Source: Luzula sylvatica (Eukaryota > Streptophyta > Magnoliopsida > Poales > Juncaceae). Taken from it: a DNA stretch of 64,000 nucleotides. The stretch is taken from positions 598,655 to 662,654 of the forward strand of contig OX326961.1 in assembly GCA_946800325.1 (NCBI GenBank), in the 5' to 3' direction. The translations under genes and the position numbers were made by a program. The stretch's first letter is position 1. Each line of letters begins with the position of its first letter. The notes under the pieces were generated by a model. It saw nothing but the letters and a program-made list of their open reading frames with translations, had not been told where the DNA came from and did no database searches. Shown one piece after another: positions 35,314 to 47,293 of this stretch.

Positions 35314-37532
35314 CTGAACTTGTTTCTGTAAATTGAGAAGAGTGAGAATCTCTTTGCGCAACTCAAGATGCTCACTACATACTGCTTTTGTTGGGACTTT
35401 TGGCTTTAAATTTACCTGCAAATTATAAAAAAACGAAAATACATACTTTATATAATTAAAAGAAAATAAATTTAACATAATAATTTTTTAAGATATGAAA
35501 ATGGAAGAATGAAATTACCCCGAGTTCTTGTACCATTTGCTCGACATGAGCATTGGTACGACCTGATGTGGAACTGACAGCTTGTACCATTTGCTCGAGT
35601 GCTTGACTTCTCAAATACACTTTTAACTGTCATAGTTTATCGCATATTATTTATTAATGTAAATTAAGATTATTAACTCAATCAAACAAAATAAATAAAT
35701 AGAATTTGATATGATTCTGACCATGCGAAGAGAGGCAGGGATAGAGGAGGACGTCTCCGCTGCCACTGGAGGTGCTCCAGTCGATGGCGTCACTGGAGAG
35801 GGTGTGCCCTCTCCTGCCTTCTCTTCATTTCCTACCTTCTCTCCATTTCCTACCTTCTCTCCATGTGCTACCTTCTCTCCATTTCCTCCATCTTCATTCT
35901 TTCCTTGCAACTCCACTTCATCCTCACTCTGCCCAACCAAAAAATAATAGGAATTAATTAATTAAAAGAGTACCACAAATTAGTTACATGATTTGGATCA
36001 AAAGAAATAAAAATTATATGAGAATTTATAAATACTTTGATAGGCAATCGAGTCTCCTTTATTCGTTTCGCTTCAGCCAGAATCTAAAATAAAATAATTA
36101 AATTAAATATTGGAAAACAAAAATATCGGCATGATTGGTACCAGTAATCACTGGTACCAATGCAAAAAGGAAATAATCTTGCCTCGTGGTCCTTGCGTCC
36201 TTGTTGCTTAGATTGAGAAAGAATAGCAGATAATGCTCGTTTTCTTTCTGTCTCTTGTTTCTCATTAAATTGTTCCTAAAACAAAGAAACAAAAATCATA
36301 TTAATATTATTTTATTTGTATAATAATGATAAGATATTATAAAAAATAATAATAGGAGAGGACGAACCTTGACAAGAGGATGATTGGCAACTTCATCAGG
36401 TGAAGCTGCTCTCTCCATTATAAGCTTCCTTGTAACTATCATGTTTTCAAACAAACCAAAATATTAATATAACAAAAAAAAAAGATTTCAAATATTAGAT
36501 TAAGAATAAATTAACATACAATATAAACTTACCAGAATAGTAGCGGGATTTCAATTCTTCAACAGATCGATTTTTAGAGAACTTGTCGGCAATAATTACG
36601 AATCGCAGGTCAAATCTTGCGCATAACTCAAATAATTCGTCCGTTTCTTCTTTGCTCCATTCCTATATTTATATTTTCAAATCCACATGGCATTAAAAAT
36701 ACTAATTGAAAAATAAATTGTTGTATAAATGTTATGTGTAATCACCATATATTACCTACATTATCGGTTAAATATTTGTCATATTCTTCAACCGTATACT
36801 TGAGTACATCCACGGACTGCATTTATAAAACCATAAAATCAGTAATTAAATAATTAGAAGAAACAAAAAAGAAAACTCAAATTTTAAATTGAAAATAATA
36901 CCTTGTTATATTTTGCGAAAGCATAGTCTCCTGTTGGTGGATTCCCATTTACTACTCTCACCTGATTAATAATGATATCATCAACTCCAATTATTCAGTC
37001 AATTTGATCTTGTTTTATTTAATAAGTAGTAATTAAATAACGAGACGAACCCAGTGAAATAATTGCAAGTTATCAGTTCGAGCCGAAGATGTGAATGGTA
37101 GCCACTTCCATGTTATCTGTTTCCATCAAAATTCAATTCAAATTATTCTAAAGGAACGAACATGTGATTAAGAGGAGTAATAATATGGTATAATTTCAAG
37201 AAAATGGAACGAACTAACCTTTTCTTTACCAACAGTAGGTTTCTTCTTCAAGAGAGAAGGATCCAATGTGGGCATTTGAGGGGGCAGGACGCCTCCAGTT
37301 AGAGCATACACCTGTTTGCCATTTCGACTTATCATAATTACGAGACAAATTCACCAAAGAGAAATGAAATTTACAAAATAGAAGAAATTAAAAAGAAACG
37401 GAAAAGGAGAAAGCATGCCTCGCGATGGACGCCATCGGGTCTCCGCTGAGACTCCTTTGGGGTCCGAGATTTCTTGTCCTGGTTCGCCGGAAATGCTGTT
37501 TTGGGTAGGCCTAGTATATCCTTGGCATCCAT
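34726..37532 (-). CDS. SWC4: SWC4/DMAP1-like subunit of SWR1 and NuA4 complexes
   Basis: Sixteen exons on the minus strand: 37532-37419, 37311-37219, 37116-37051, 36961-36902, 36816-36760, 36662-36533, 36435-36368, 36275-36183, 36083-36036, 35928-35722, 35626-35519, 35415-35314, 35206-35156, 35066-35024, 34932-34898 and 34791-34726; about 446 residues. It begins [15 protein letters not shown] and keeps the family landmarks [22 protein letters not shown], the SANT/Myb-like block [20 protein letters not shown] with [11 protein letters not shown], and [23 protein letters not shown]4 belongs to the nuclear complexes that load H2A.Z and acetylate histone H4, and affects flowering and stress genes. 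Oddities: introns 1 and 8 start with GC; exon 10 encodes four imperfect GEKVGN-type repeats; the donor after exon 12 runs into (CT)n; exon 16 has a tandem AAGAAG acceptor. Confidence 0.95.
35272..35310. repeat. (GA)n microsatellite at the donor of SWC4 intron 12
   Basis: On the coding (minus) strand the exon ends CAG and the intron reads GTA followed at once by a (CT)n tract of nearly 20 units. The repeat therefore starts three bases into the intron. Confidence 0.9.
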
Positions 37533-38253
37533 GATCTAGGGTTTTCGAGGTCAGGCCTCAGGACTGGAGTTAACGATCACACATAAATTGGACGTTCAAT
37601 TCAATTGGAGTCTGGAGACGAGGAAAGGGAGAAGACCTGGTAATTTGAATTCTCGGTTTTTGCTTTAAACCTGTTAACCTTAATCCGGAATTCCTTTTCC
37701 TTCCTTTAAATTCCGAACTATAGGGTTATGCTCCTTCCTTTCCTATAACTTATAAGGCTCAACAATAACACCAGACTCCAGAGTACCAGTACGATAATAC
37801 TAGGCACCCCGCAAATAAAGCCCGCAATATACCCCGCATGGGTTAATTAGGAAGGTAATTAATTCATTAAATTTCCAAATTAGTGATTGCGGGGAGAGTG
37901 GGGGGTGAATAGTGCGTGGTGCTTAATGGCACTGGTACCAGTACCATACATAGAGTAAGCCCAAAGGTTACAAGATCCAACCCAATAATTTGCATCTCAA
38001 CTTTTAAGGACAGACTAAGCATAGAAATTACGCATCATTCTTTTTTTTACTCTCCATAAAATTTTCAATCCGAGGACAATAAAATAACATTTTCACTGAA
38101 AACCAATAATCATCACAAATTTCCTTGATGATAGTTTTAACATATTCAAATATCTTAATTTTACACAAAATCCAAATAATTTAAAAAATCGTAACGACCC
38201 AAATTACAATTATTACTCAGAAGAGGAAAAAAAAAAGATAATCAACAAACCAA
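37533..38253. other. Spacer between SWC4 (5' end) and the lipase gene (3' end)
   Basis: It holds the SWC4 5' leader and promoter (minus strand) and the 3' region of the minus-strand lipase gene. No separate gene is seen and no clear TATA box. Confidence 0.45.
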
Positions 38254-39740
38254 CTAAGCACTTGCTGTAAAACAACTGAAGAGCGCACTCACAAACAAAT
38301 CAGGCATAGAAATTTTTTTGTTCACTTCATCCATCTTCTCGAAATCGCTTCCAAAACTAGCGATCATATCAGCCTTTCCTTCGGGAGGAGGAACCGGCAA
38401 ATCTTCATCGTCTGGAGTTTGGGGTTTCCATTCACCATCGTCTCCTAACACCATTCCTTTATGTTTCTCCACCCACCACGAACCCGGTATTAGATTATCA
38501 TCGTTCAAAAACTCTGACGATTTATTTACAAGCGCGATACTTCTCTTCACTTGTAATTTAAACTCCTCTTTTTCGCCGTTCCATCCCGCCACTGTGTGTA
38601 AAATCCCTTGTAGATTGTGAAAATCACCCATATTGCTCGAATCTTTCTTCACGTATGGCGATTTCTTCGAGTCTATTAAAAGTTCGTCTCCTAAATAAAC
38701 ATACCCGAAAATAGCCGTCGGATATAATGGTATCATGTCCGGTTTGTTTTTGACACGTAGGATTCGTAAGTTTTGATGCGTTTCGAACCTTTCTTTGAAC
38801 GCTTTGTTTCCGATTTGTGGACTTCCGAAAACAATTGAAGTTACTTGAATATTCGTATTTTCGTCTATTTTTGCAAGACCGGATTCGACAATGTCAAATG
38901 CGCTTAAGGTAGCAAGCGCGGCTCCCAAACTATGACCGATACAAACAATACTTAACTCGCTTTCGTCCTTGTAATGCGCGATAAGCTCTTTCACCGCGTA
39001 CAAGACTTGTTCCCTCACGCTAAGCTTGGAGAACCTCGAATTAGGGTTGCTCGATGTGTATATTGTGTGCCATCCTTTCATCACCTTAGGTTCCTTTCCT
39101 GAATCTTCAGACGGGTCACTGGTCGACGAAGAGAGAATGGAACCAAGAGGAACGAGGAAGGGTTCCAACACGTCGATCCATTCTAAGGTACGAATTGTAC
39201 CGCGCCACGCAATGTAAATGACGCGGCGCCCAGTCGTCGGAGATCGAGAAGAGATTACAACGTATCCAATCCAGTTGGAATCCTTGCTCCAGGCATCGTC
39301 AGAGTGTGACAACAGAAGAAAGTCTTTAGGTACGGAGACCTCTGACGTGGCGTACAGATAGGACGTGACCGTCAAATCAGAAACCGCCGGAAACAGGACC
39401 TATCAAACATGACAATTATATAAATTATAAGATTGCATTTAGACATTTCTAGAAGAATAAACATGATTTGGGGAAATGTTTGATAGATGAGTAACAGAGG
39501 AAGTACCTTTTTAAGAATGTTGGATTTGGAGTAGAGGCAACTACCAGTATACTTGGAATGTTCGTCGGAGACGAAGGCGTCATAAGTGACCTGGCATATG
39601 TCCCCGCAAAGCAGGATAAGGCTCCTCAAAGACGGGTCTAACGGATCTAATAGACCCGACCAATGGTCCGAGCCCAGCAACTCCGGCAAGTTTGGGTTGG
39701 ATTGAGGTGCTACGTCGCCTTCATTTGCCATTGATTTCAA
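38254..39740 (-). CDS. Class-III lipase, phospholipase A1-II type
   Basis: Two exons, 39740-39507 and 39399-38254, give 459 residues. The lipase_3 fold is clear: WIGYVVISSR, IYIAWRGT, MKGWHTIYTS, then the nucleophile elbow IGHSLGAAL with Ser at about 235, TSIVFGSPQIGN, an Asp in NKPDMIPLYP at about 299, and a His in the DFHNLQGILHTVAGW segment (about 339-346). This spacing matches Arabidopsis PLA1-II members, which lack a chloroplast transit peptide and hydrolyse the sn-1 acyl chain of phospholipids in the cytosol. No signal or transit peptide is obvious here. The protein is somewhat longer than the roughly 410-425 residues usual in the family, through an N-terminal extension and an inserted Ser/Lys-rich loop after residue 165. 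The intron is conventional GT-AG. A start at the internal ATG (MANEG) three codons later is also possible. Confidence 0.92.
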
Positions 39741-41104
39741 AACCTCAGCTTTGTACGAGTGGAAGCCAGAGAATATTGGATTCTTGGATCATTTTTGGGG
39801 GAGGTGAAATGAGGGGTTATAGCTTATAGACGGTAATGGTTGTCCCGGTTTTGTTTACTCGTTCCTCGCATAGAGTAAAAAGTATCCTAGGCAACTGCAA
39901 CTGCAAGTACTCTTTTTGGTTGTGTTAAAATCTTGTATTCTTTTCGAATTACTACAAATTATTACTATCCTCGAAAATTATTTTAAAATATTTATTTTTT
40001 GGGGAAAACAAATAATTTATGTCCTTTTAAATATGATAAAAAACTAAATAAAATCATATCAAAATCTTATGATTATAAAAGAGTTTGAACATAATCTTAT
40101 CCAAAAAAATTTGGACAATATCCCTATCCTTCGTTGCTGATAAGAATATCAGATGGATATGAATAGGGATAGGGATACAACGTTTTTTAGAAAATCTAGC
40201 ATACAATAATACGTATATATACATTATTTAATATTATTTTAACAAAATTAATTATATATTTAAATTATACAGATTATTAAGATATTTTTATTAAAAAAAT
40301 GAGAAAGATATATGCCATGAAGAGCTATTGAGTAGTAAGAACATCAAATATTTGTATGTTATGATGAAAAACACATATCGGATTCATATTCAAAGGTCTT
40401 CAAACCGTATCCAATTATATTATACACTTATCGAACCGCATCGGAACGATATTTGTTCAAATACTAATATTAAAATAATATGACATACAACATCGCGACG
40501 TATCATATTTGTATCGGTGCCGTACCCAATACGGTTTTAATTCCACGCAACATAGGTTATAACTCGTGACCAATCAAGGTTATAGATTCATACTAAAATG
40601 AAAATGAGTAGTTTGATGATATAACGTAAAATAATCATAAAATATATAAATTGTCATACTTGCATATATTATAAAAGACGATGATATTAATTTATTTTTA
40701 ATATAGTTTCATTTCGAGACGATACTTTAGTATCATCATAAATTCTAGATTCATACTAAAATGAAAAAGAAAAAGAAGAACGCAATTGCATTACCCTTAT
40801 GGTTATGGTAAACCGAGTATTATTTTAATATAATATTAATATTAATTGGTCAAGACTCAAGAGACTAAGTAATTCATGGCCTTATTGGAGATATATTATT
40901 GTTATTGCTCAGTATTAATTAGTAAAGAATGAATGAAATGACCAGACAAAAATTATATTGACAATCTACAGCTGCCGATAGCTCATGAAAAAATAAAATT
41001 TAAATCATATAAAAAATGAATTGGTTGTTTTCAACTTGCCATCCAATAGCCAATACGAATACTTGTTGATTGTAAATATAATTGACGTTGATATAAAATT
41101 ATTA
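39741..41104. other. Intergenic, AT-rich
   Basis: No gene is seen. Around 40130-40560 there are GATAGGGATAC and ATCGGTGCCGTACCCAATAC phrases of the kind found at ends of plant transposons, but I could not define an element. Confidence 0.45.
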
Positions 41105-41113
41105 TAATTAATA

Positions 41114-41540
41114 GGGAAAAGTCTGATTTTGGTCCCTGAAAAATACCGAAATGTTCAATTTGCCTCCTGACATTTTTTTTGGGTCATTTTGCCCCCCAAT
41201 CTTTCAATTTTGTTCATTATGCCCCCCAAATTTTTTAATTTAGTTCAATATGCCCCTTCCGTCTAATTTTGCCGTTAAATTGATGTTATTTTACTGTTTA
41301 ATGTGTGTCAAATTTGTTCATTTTGCCCCCCAAATTTTTTAATTTGGTTCAATATGCCCCCCAACTGACACCCATTTAACGGCAAATTTAGACGGAAGGG
41401 GCATATTGAACCAAATTAAAAAATTTGGGGGGCAGAATGAACAAAATTGAAAGATTGGGGGGCAAAATGACCCAAAAAAAATGTCAGGGGGCAAATTGAA
41501 CATTTTGGTATTTTTCAGGGACCAAAATCAGATTTTTCCC
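41114..41540. mobile_element. Palindromic Mutator-like MITE with perfect 9-bp target duplication
   Basis: The 427-bp element begins GGGAAAAGTCTGATTTTGG and ends, reversed, GGGAAAAATCTGATTTTGG. It is flanked by the identical nonamer TAATTAATA at 41105-41113 and 41541-41549. Arms of about 170 bp are nearly perfect inverted repeats containing CATTTTGCCCCCCAA and its complement. The spacer contains a further TTTTGCCCCCCAAA copy. Confidence 0.88.
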
Positions 41541-41549
41541 TAATTAATA

Positions 41550-41950
41550 ATAGGTGGAATTTCATATGTACCTCTACAAAGTCAAATAATTTCACGCATA
41601 AAAAAATTATCATGAATAATAGGTGGAATTTCATAGGTGAAATTTTCGTATGTACCTCTACAAAGTCAAATAATAGGTGGAATTTCATATGCACATCTAC
41701 AAAGTCAAATAATTTCACGCATACCGTGTAAAACATGAAATATCATGAATATTCTTACAAAATGATTGTAATTTCATGAATACCATTTTTATTAGATTTC
41801 GGTTAACTATTCGTTATTACCGTTAAAAAATTGCTTTCCGATTTTACCCTCCAGTAATCTTAAGAGATAGTTAATCGAAACTAACAAAAAACGCATTCAT
41901 GAAATTTTAGTAATTTTGTAAGTATATTCATTATATTTCATGTATTTTGC

Positions 41951-42011
<61 letters not shown>

Positions 42012-43244
42012 AAATTGGAGAGTTTTATAGGAGTACATATGAAATTTGACCATAATAATTATGGAGCTTCATTTTCAAATAATACAGCCAATAATACCTT
42101 AATCTCATTTTGCGGTTATTGTTATACTGAATTTCAAACTAGTGAAACGGACATTAATAATATTATTATAATTATAATTATTTTTATTATGCATCCAATG
42201 TAGGGTAAACCAACTGTAATAACACTAACAGAAAATAACTAAAATAATGAAATAATAAACTAAAATTGAAATATCCCATTCAACTGTACCGCATCGTCTA
42301 AGATCTAAAATTGAAATATCCGGATAATAAATATCCATATCTGTCCGGATAAGAATAAATATATTAATTTGTATATTTGGATATTGTTGAAAATGTATAT
42401 ACACAGATGATAGAATTTTTTTGATATAGTTGAAAAACACTTGCAAACAAAAATATCCAAATAATACTAATTAAAAAGATCTAAAATTTAGATTTTTTTT
42501 TTTTTTTATAATTCTGAATATAAACGGGTAAAAGTAAAATGTCGAAGCTGTAACGAAACAGTGGTGAAAATCCTAAAATTAATATCCATGGTTGTTTCGC
42601 CGAGCTCCTGACGAAAAACCTAAAATCCCATCCACTTCCCATTCGGTAGGAAATCTGACAAGGGGTCGAGCAGTGCCGATACACACCCCCGCACACAACT
42701 CGCAGAAGTATTAATTTTTTTTTCGTAATATATATGACCATTATTTGTATTCCAGTTCAAGGGTTGGAAATGGAGGTAATTGTTGCGGAGTGCATAGAAT
42801 GTAAGGGTAAAAAATGATTTCATGTTGTTCGTGAATTACATTTATTTCTCATAAATCGTGCATTATCTTTGTTAATATTTTTTATAAACAATAAAACTAT
42901 TGAAATTCTATTGTAGACTTTATTGCAGCATTGTATAAAATAAAATTTAAATGATATTATTTTATTATCATAAAAATATTAAAATAAAAAATAGAATTAT
43001 CATACGCCAGTATGTATGATCTTAATTTACTTGATTAATTTGCAACTAAAGAAAAATAATAAGCCGAGATTTGCAGGCCCAAGAAGTTGTCCAGCCCGTA
43101 AAGAGGATTTCCACCAGAATACTAATTCTTTTCCCAGCGGCGGCGGGAAGGGGGCAGCATTTCATCAAACACCTTCACTGCACACCTCCTTTGCCCCTCG
43201 CACAAGAAGTAGAACAGAACCGAACTACACTTGCTTTGTCGGCC
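41550..43244. other. Intergenic; (AT)n microsatellite and promoter side of the MPP gene
   Basis: Phrases such as AGGTGGAATTTCATATG and CAAAGTCAAATAATTTCACGCATA recur at 41555-41730. An (AT)n run spans about 41953-42006. The last 200 bases are the probable 5' leader of the peptidase gene. No other gene is seen. Confidence 0.5.
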
Positions 43245-45505
43245 ATGTCTCTTCTTCTCGCTCGTTTACGTAAGAAACCCAGAGCCCACTTTCTCTCTCC
43301 TCTAACCCACCACCTGTCCTCTCTCTCTGCCGCACCTAAGCCCACGGAAGAACCCGTCGTACCTGATTCACGCTTCCTTCGTCACACCACTCTAGCCAGA
43401 ACAAAGCCGACAGACCATTCCCCTTTTCTCCGCTTCCCCGAGGTCCGCATCACTACCTTGTCCAACGGCCTACGTGTCGCCACGCAAGCGTACCCATGCG
43501 CGACCCGCATGGCCTCGGTCGGTGTATGGGTGGACGCCGGTAGCCGGTTCGAAGAACCCGGTACGAACGGTACTGCTCATTTCCTCGAGCACATGATATT
43601 TAAAGGTACAAACAGGCGTACCGCTCAGAGCTTGGAAGAAGAGATTGAGAACATGGGTGCAAGGCTCAATGCATATACATCCCGTGAGCAAACTACTTTC
43701 TTTGCCGATGTGCAATCTAAAGATATTGATATCGCCATTGACGTCTTAGGGGATATATTACAAAACTCCAGATTCCCTGAACATGCAATAAGGCGAGAAA
43801 GAGGAGTGATCCTTCGTGAAATGGAAGAGGTGAGATTTGTTGTTTTCTTTTTTAAAAGATTGGTGACTCAATTTGATAAAATTTTGATCTTTCAAGATTT
43901 TTTTTGTGGATTGATAATATATTTGGGTTAGACAGGTGCAAGGACAAATGGAAGAGGTGATATTCGACCATTTACACGAAGCAGCATTCTTGAAACATCC
44001 TCTCGGGGACACCATTTTGGGACCCGAACAAAATATCCGTTCTATTTCCAAAATCGATTTGGAGCATTACATTTCAACTCATTACACTGGCCCTAGAATG
44101 GTACTCGTCACTCGACACTTATCTATCTATTCAAATTTCAAACCCTTAATTTCGTAATTAACATTTAAATTTGCAATTTCGTTAACACGAATTATAAAGA
44201 TTTTAATTTTTGAATTTATATTTGTTTATTAGGTTGTTTCTGCGGCTGGGGCAGTAAATCACGAAGAAATTGTGAATAAAGTTGATAAATTATTTACGAA
44301 ATTTTCAAACGATCCAACCACAGCAGACCAGCTAGTTCAATCAAACCCAGCTATTTTCACCGGTTCTGACGTAATCATATTTTGTTAAATTTATTTAATT
44401 TTCAGTTAATATTTCGTTTCATCATCTACAATTTAAAAATTATAATATATTAGGTGAGGGTGACGAATGAGGAGCTGCCACTTGTCCACTTTGCGATAGC
44501 GTTTGAAGGAGCAGCATGGATCGATGCTGATTCGATCCCTCTTATGGTTTTACAAAGCTTGTTAGGCTCTTGGAATAAACATACTGGAGTCGGTAATTGT
44601 TCAGGGTTAGTTGATATTTTTTCTACTTTTTTTTCAAAATATATTAAAATATGGATTATATGTATTATTATGAAGATATTAATATATGATTTTATGAAGG
44701 TCTGAGTTGGCACGTAGAATTAGTACGAATAATTTAGCAGAGAGCATGATGGCATTTAATACGAATTATCGTGATACAGGTTTATTTGGCGTCTACTGCA
44801 CCTCTCCAGTACTCTCTCTCTCTCTCTCCATGTATATTATGTTAATTTCATATTAATCATATGTTTTATTTTCTTATTTATAGCCTGAGAGCTTGAATGA
44901 TTTATCTTGTGCAATAATGGAAGAACTCAAGAGACTCACTTGTCATGTGACAGAAATAGATGTTGCGCGTGCTAGAAATCAGGTACTTTATTTTTTAATT
45001 TGTTTCATTTTTATTTAACTGTGTTTTTTATTAAAAAAATATTGATTTGTTTTAATTGAATCGACAGTTGAAATCGGTGCTTTTGCTTCATGTTGATGGA
45101 TCTACTGCAGTATCTGAAAATAATGGCCGTCAGGTACACATTCATATTCATATAATTATAATTTTTAACATATTATAATGAATTTTCATATAATTTGTAA
45201 ATATTTCTTATTTTTGTTTTATTTTGGGGCGAAGATGTTGACATATGGAAGAGTAATGCCGTTTATGGAACTATTTGCTCGTATTGACGGAGTTGATGCC
45301 GAGACTGTAATGGAGACTGCCAAGCATTTCATTCTTAATAAGGTTGAGTTCATTCTTTTTGTTTTATTTTTAATTTTGTTTTATTTCAAGATACATAAAT
45401 ATAATTTACTCTATTTTTTGGGTTTAGGATGTTGCGATTGCTGCAATTGGACAGGTTCAGAATTTGCCGGATCATAGTTGGTTCAAATCTCAAACGGCTG
45501 CTTGA
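43245..45505 (+). CDS. Mitochondrial processing peptidase beta subunit (MPP-beta)
   Basis: Nine exons: 43245-43829, 43936-44100, 44233-44370, 44454-44605, 44700-44808, 44884-44982, 45068-45133, 45235-45342 and 45428-45505; 499 residues. The N-terminus is rich in Arg, Ser and Leu, as in a mitochondrial presequence. The inverted zinc motif is intact: HFLEH at about 112-116 and a distal Glu at about 192 (ILREMEE). Other family marks are [50 protein letters not shown]-like [45 protein letters not shown] and LTYGR. MPP cleaves presequences of imported proteins; in plants both subunits also sit in the cytochrome bc1 complex. Exons 5 and 8 use AAG acceptors. Some usually constant positions differ (NNGRQ for xIGRQ; a shorter C-terminus), so this may be a diverging paralogue. 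Confidence 0.94.
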
Positions 45506-45823
45506 AATAATTGAAATTAAATTATTTGTTTAGAAGAAAGGTTAGAAATTAGAATATAAATGGTTGGATTTGTTGTAACCTTGTGGATTTATAATGTTGT
45601 ATCATGCTTTGTATTTCATAATCTTTCTTATCTTATTTAATTTATGTTGCCATAGTGCTCATGGAAGTAATATTTTAGTCTAGCAAATTTTTATCACAAT
45701 GTAATGGATAATATTAATATATTTCCTATATTATCACCAATACAATTTTCTTCTATTTTTAATCACAATGTAATTGAAAATATATATTTTCATAACAATA
45801 AATCTGTACAAGGTCTCGTGTTT
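45506..45823. other. 3' region of MPP gene and short repeats
   Basis: A direct repeat of about 33 bp containing ATATATTTTCATAACAATAA occurs at about 45775 and 45853, bracketing a promoter-like piece copied from the HSP60 locus. No gene. Confidence 0.6.
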
Positions 45824-46062
45824 TTGGTCATGTGCAAATATAGAAATCCAATAGAAAATATATATTTTCATAACAATAAATCTGGAGGAGAGGTTGTATA
45901 ATTATATTTTTATTTATTCTATAAATAACATATTAGAGTAAACGAAATTACTATTTTACCCCTGTAAAATACTTGATCTATTAGGTTATATTAGTGAAGA
46001 TTGAAGAGCATGGATTCAGTCTTGATAAGATGGAACTCGAAATTCTTGTCAGTGCTAAAGAG
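45824..46062 (+). pseudogene. Rearranged partial copy of the HSP60 gene
   Basis: Two separate parts match the intact gene at 50580-53740. Positions 45824-45851 (TTGGTCATGTGCAAATATAG...) match 50484-50511, just upstream of that gene. Positions 45882-46062 match 52338-52509: the end of exon 10 (CTGGAGGAGAG), the whole following intron including TTACCCCTGTAAAATAC, and all of exon 11 (CTTGATAA...CTCGAAAT...GCTAAAGAG). The intervening exons are absent. Because an intron is kept, this is a DNA-level duplication, not a retrocopy. The exon-11-like part stays open but has a 9-base net insertion. It cannot make a chaperonin. Confidence 0.88.
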
Positions 46063-46069
46063 GTTTACG

Positions 46070-47252
46070 ATTTACATTTTTTTTTCAAGTACATTTATTG
46101 AAGTGTTATGTGTATCGGACAAGTATTTGAAAATATTCGAGATGTATATGATATTATTTTGGAATAAAATATTTGGATGTGTCACGTAATATTATTTATT
46201 GATGTGTTATGAGTATTCGATATGTACCTGACGAATATCCGACGAGTATCGATATCCGATACGATATTCAATACGATACAATTTGATTTTGAAATTACCA
46301 ACCAATAAATTACAAATGAAAATGGGGCCCAGTTTATTTAGCTTGAGGTGGCACGAGTTTATATAATGGGGATGTAGCGAGTCACTACTCAAGAGTGTTA
46401 CTTAAACTAGATTAACTGTGGCACTGTGTGGTATGGTTTTATGTAGCGGACACGTAACGATCCAGTGTACCGGCCTTTTCATACCAAAAATTCGGTACCA
46501 AGTGCTAATCTTCCCTTTTAGTTCAACTACAAGCAATTCACAATATCTCAACTATTTCTCGCAAAAAAATATTCATCTTTTTTTTTTCTGAAAACAATTC
46601 AACCCGGTAACCTGTTAATTAAACCAACTTTTTCACATAAGCCCCTCTACTTATTTAAAATTCCAAGAACTCAATTCTACATTAGATACTTTTGCAAAAT
46701 AATCCTTATAAAATCCAAATATCAAAATAATGAAATTCTTGCAAAACTGATACAATCTTTCTTCTTTGGCTGTTTTACATAACCCCAATATTTTTTTGTA
46801 ATTACTTTTCAGTCCTTTCGGTACACAAATACTTCTAAAAATTTCAATTAATGAAAACAATTGGTACATAATCTCTCAATTCTATTTTTCTCAAAACATT
46901 TCATATTTTCTCTTCTGAAAACAATTCAACCCGATTAAACCAATTTTTCACATAAGCCCCTCTACTTATTTTAAATTTCAACAACTCAGTTCTGCAGTAG
47001 ACACTTTTGAAAAATAATTCTTTCAAAATCCAGAATATCAAAATCTTGCAAAACTTATACAATTTTTCTTCTTTGGCAGTTTTACACAAAAACCCAATAT
47101 TTCTTTTATAATTACTTGCCTTATCCAGTTCCACTGTTTAAGTAAAAACAATTGTCACGATTCCACTATTTTCAAGAGTACAAACTTGCCTTATCCAGTT
47201 CCTATCAAATTAGAGGGTACCGGCCCAAGCTGGGCCGGGCTTTGGGGGGGGG

Positions 47253-47293
<41 letters not shown>

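Noticed and set aside
14884..39740. A chromatin gene cluster (CDCA7-like, FVE-like, SWC4) as one unit
   Set aside because: Genes are on different strands, far apart and separated by transposons and unrelated genes; no sign of shared regulation.
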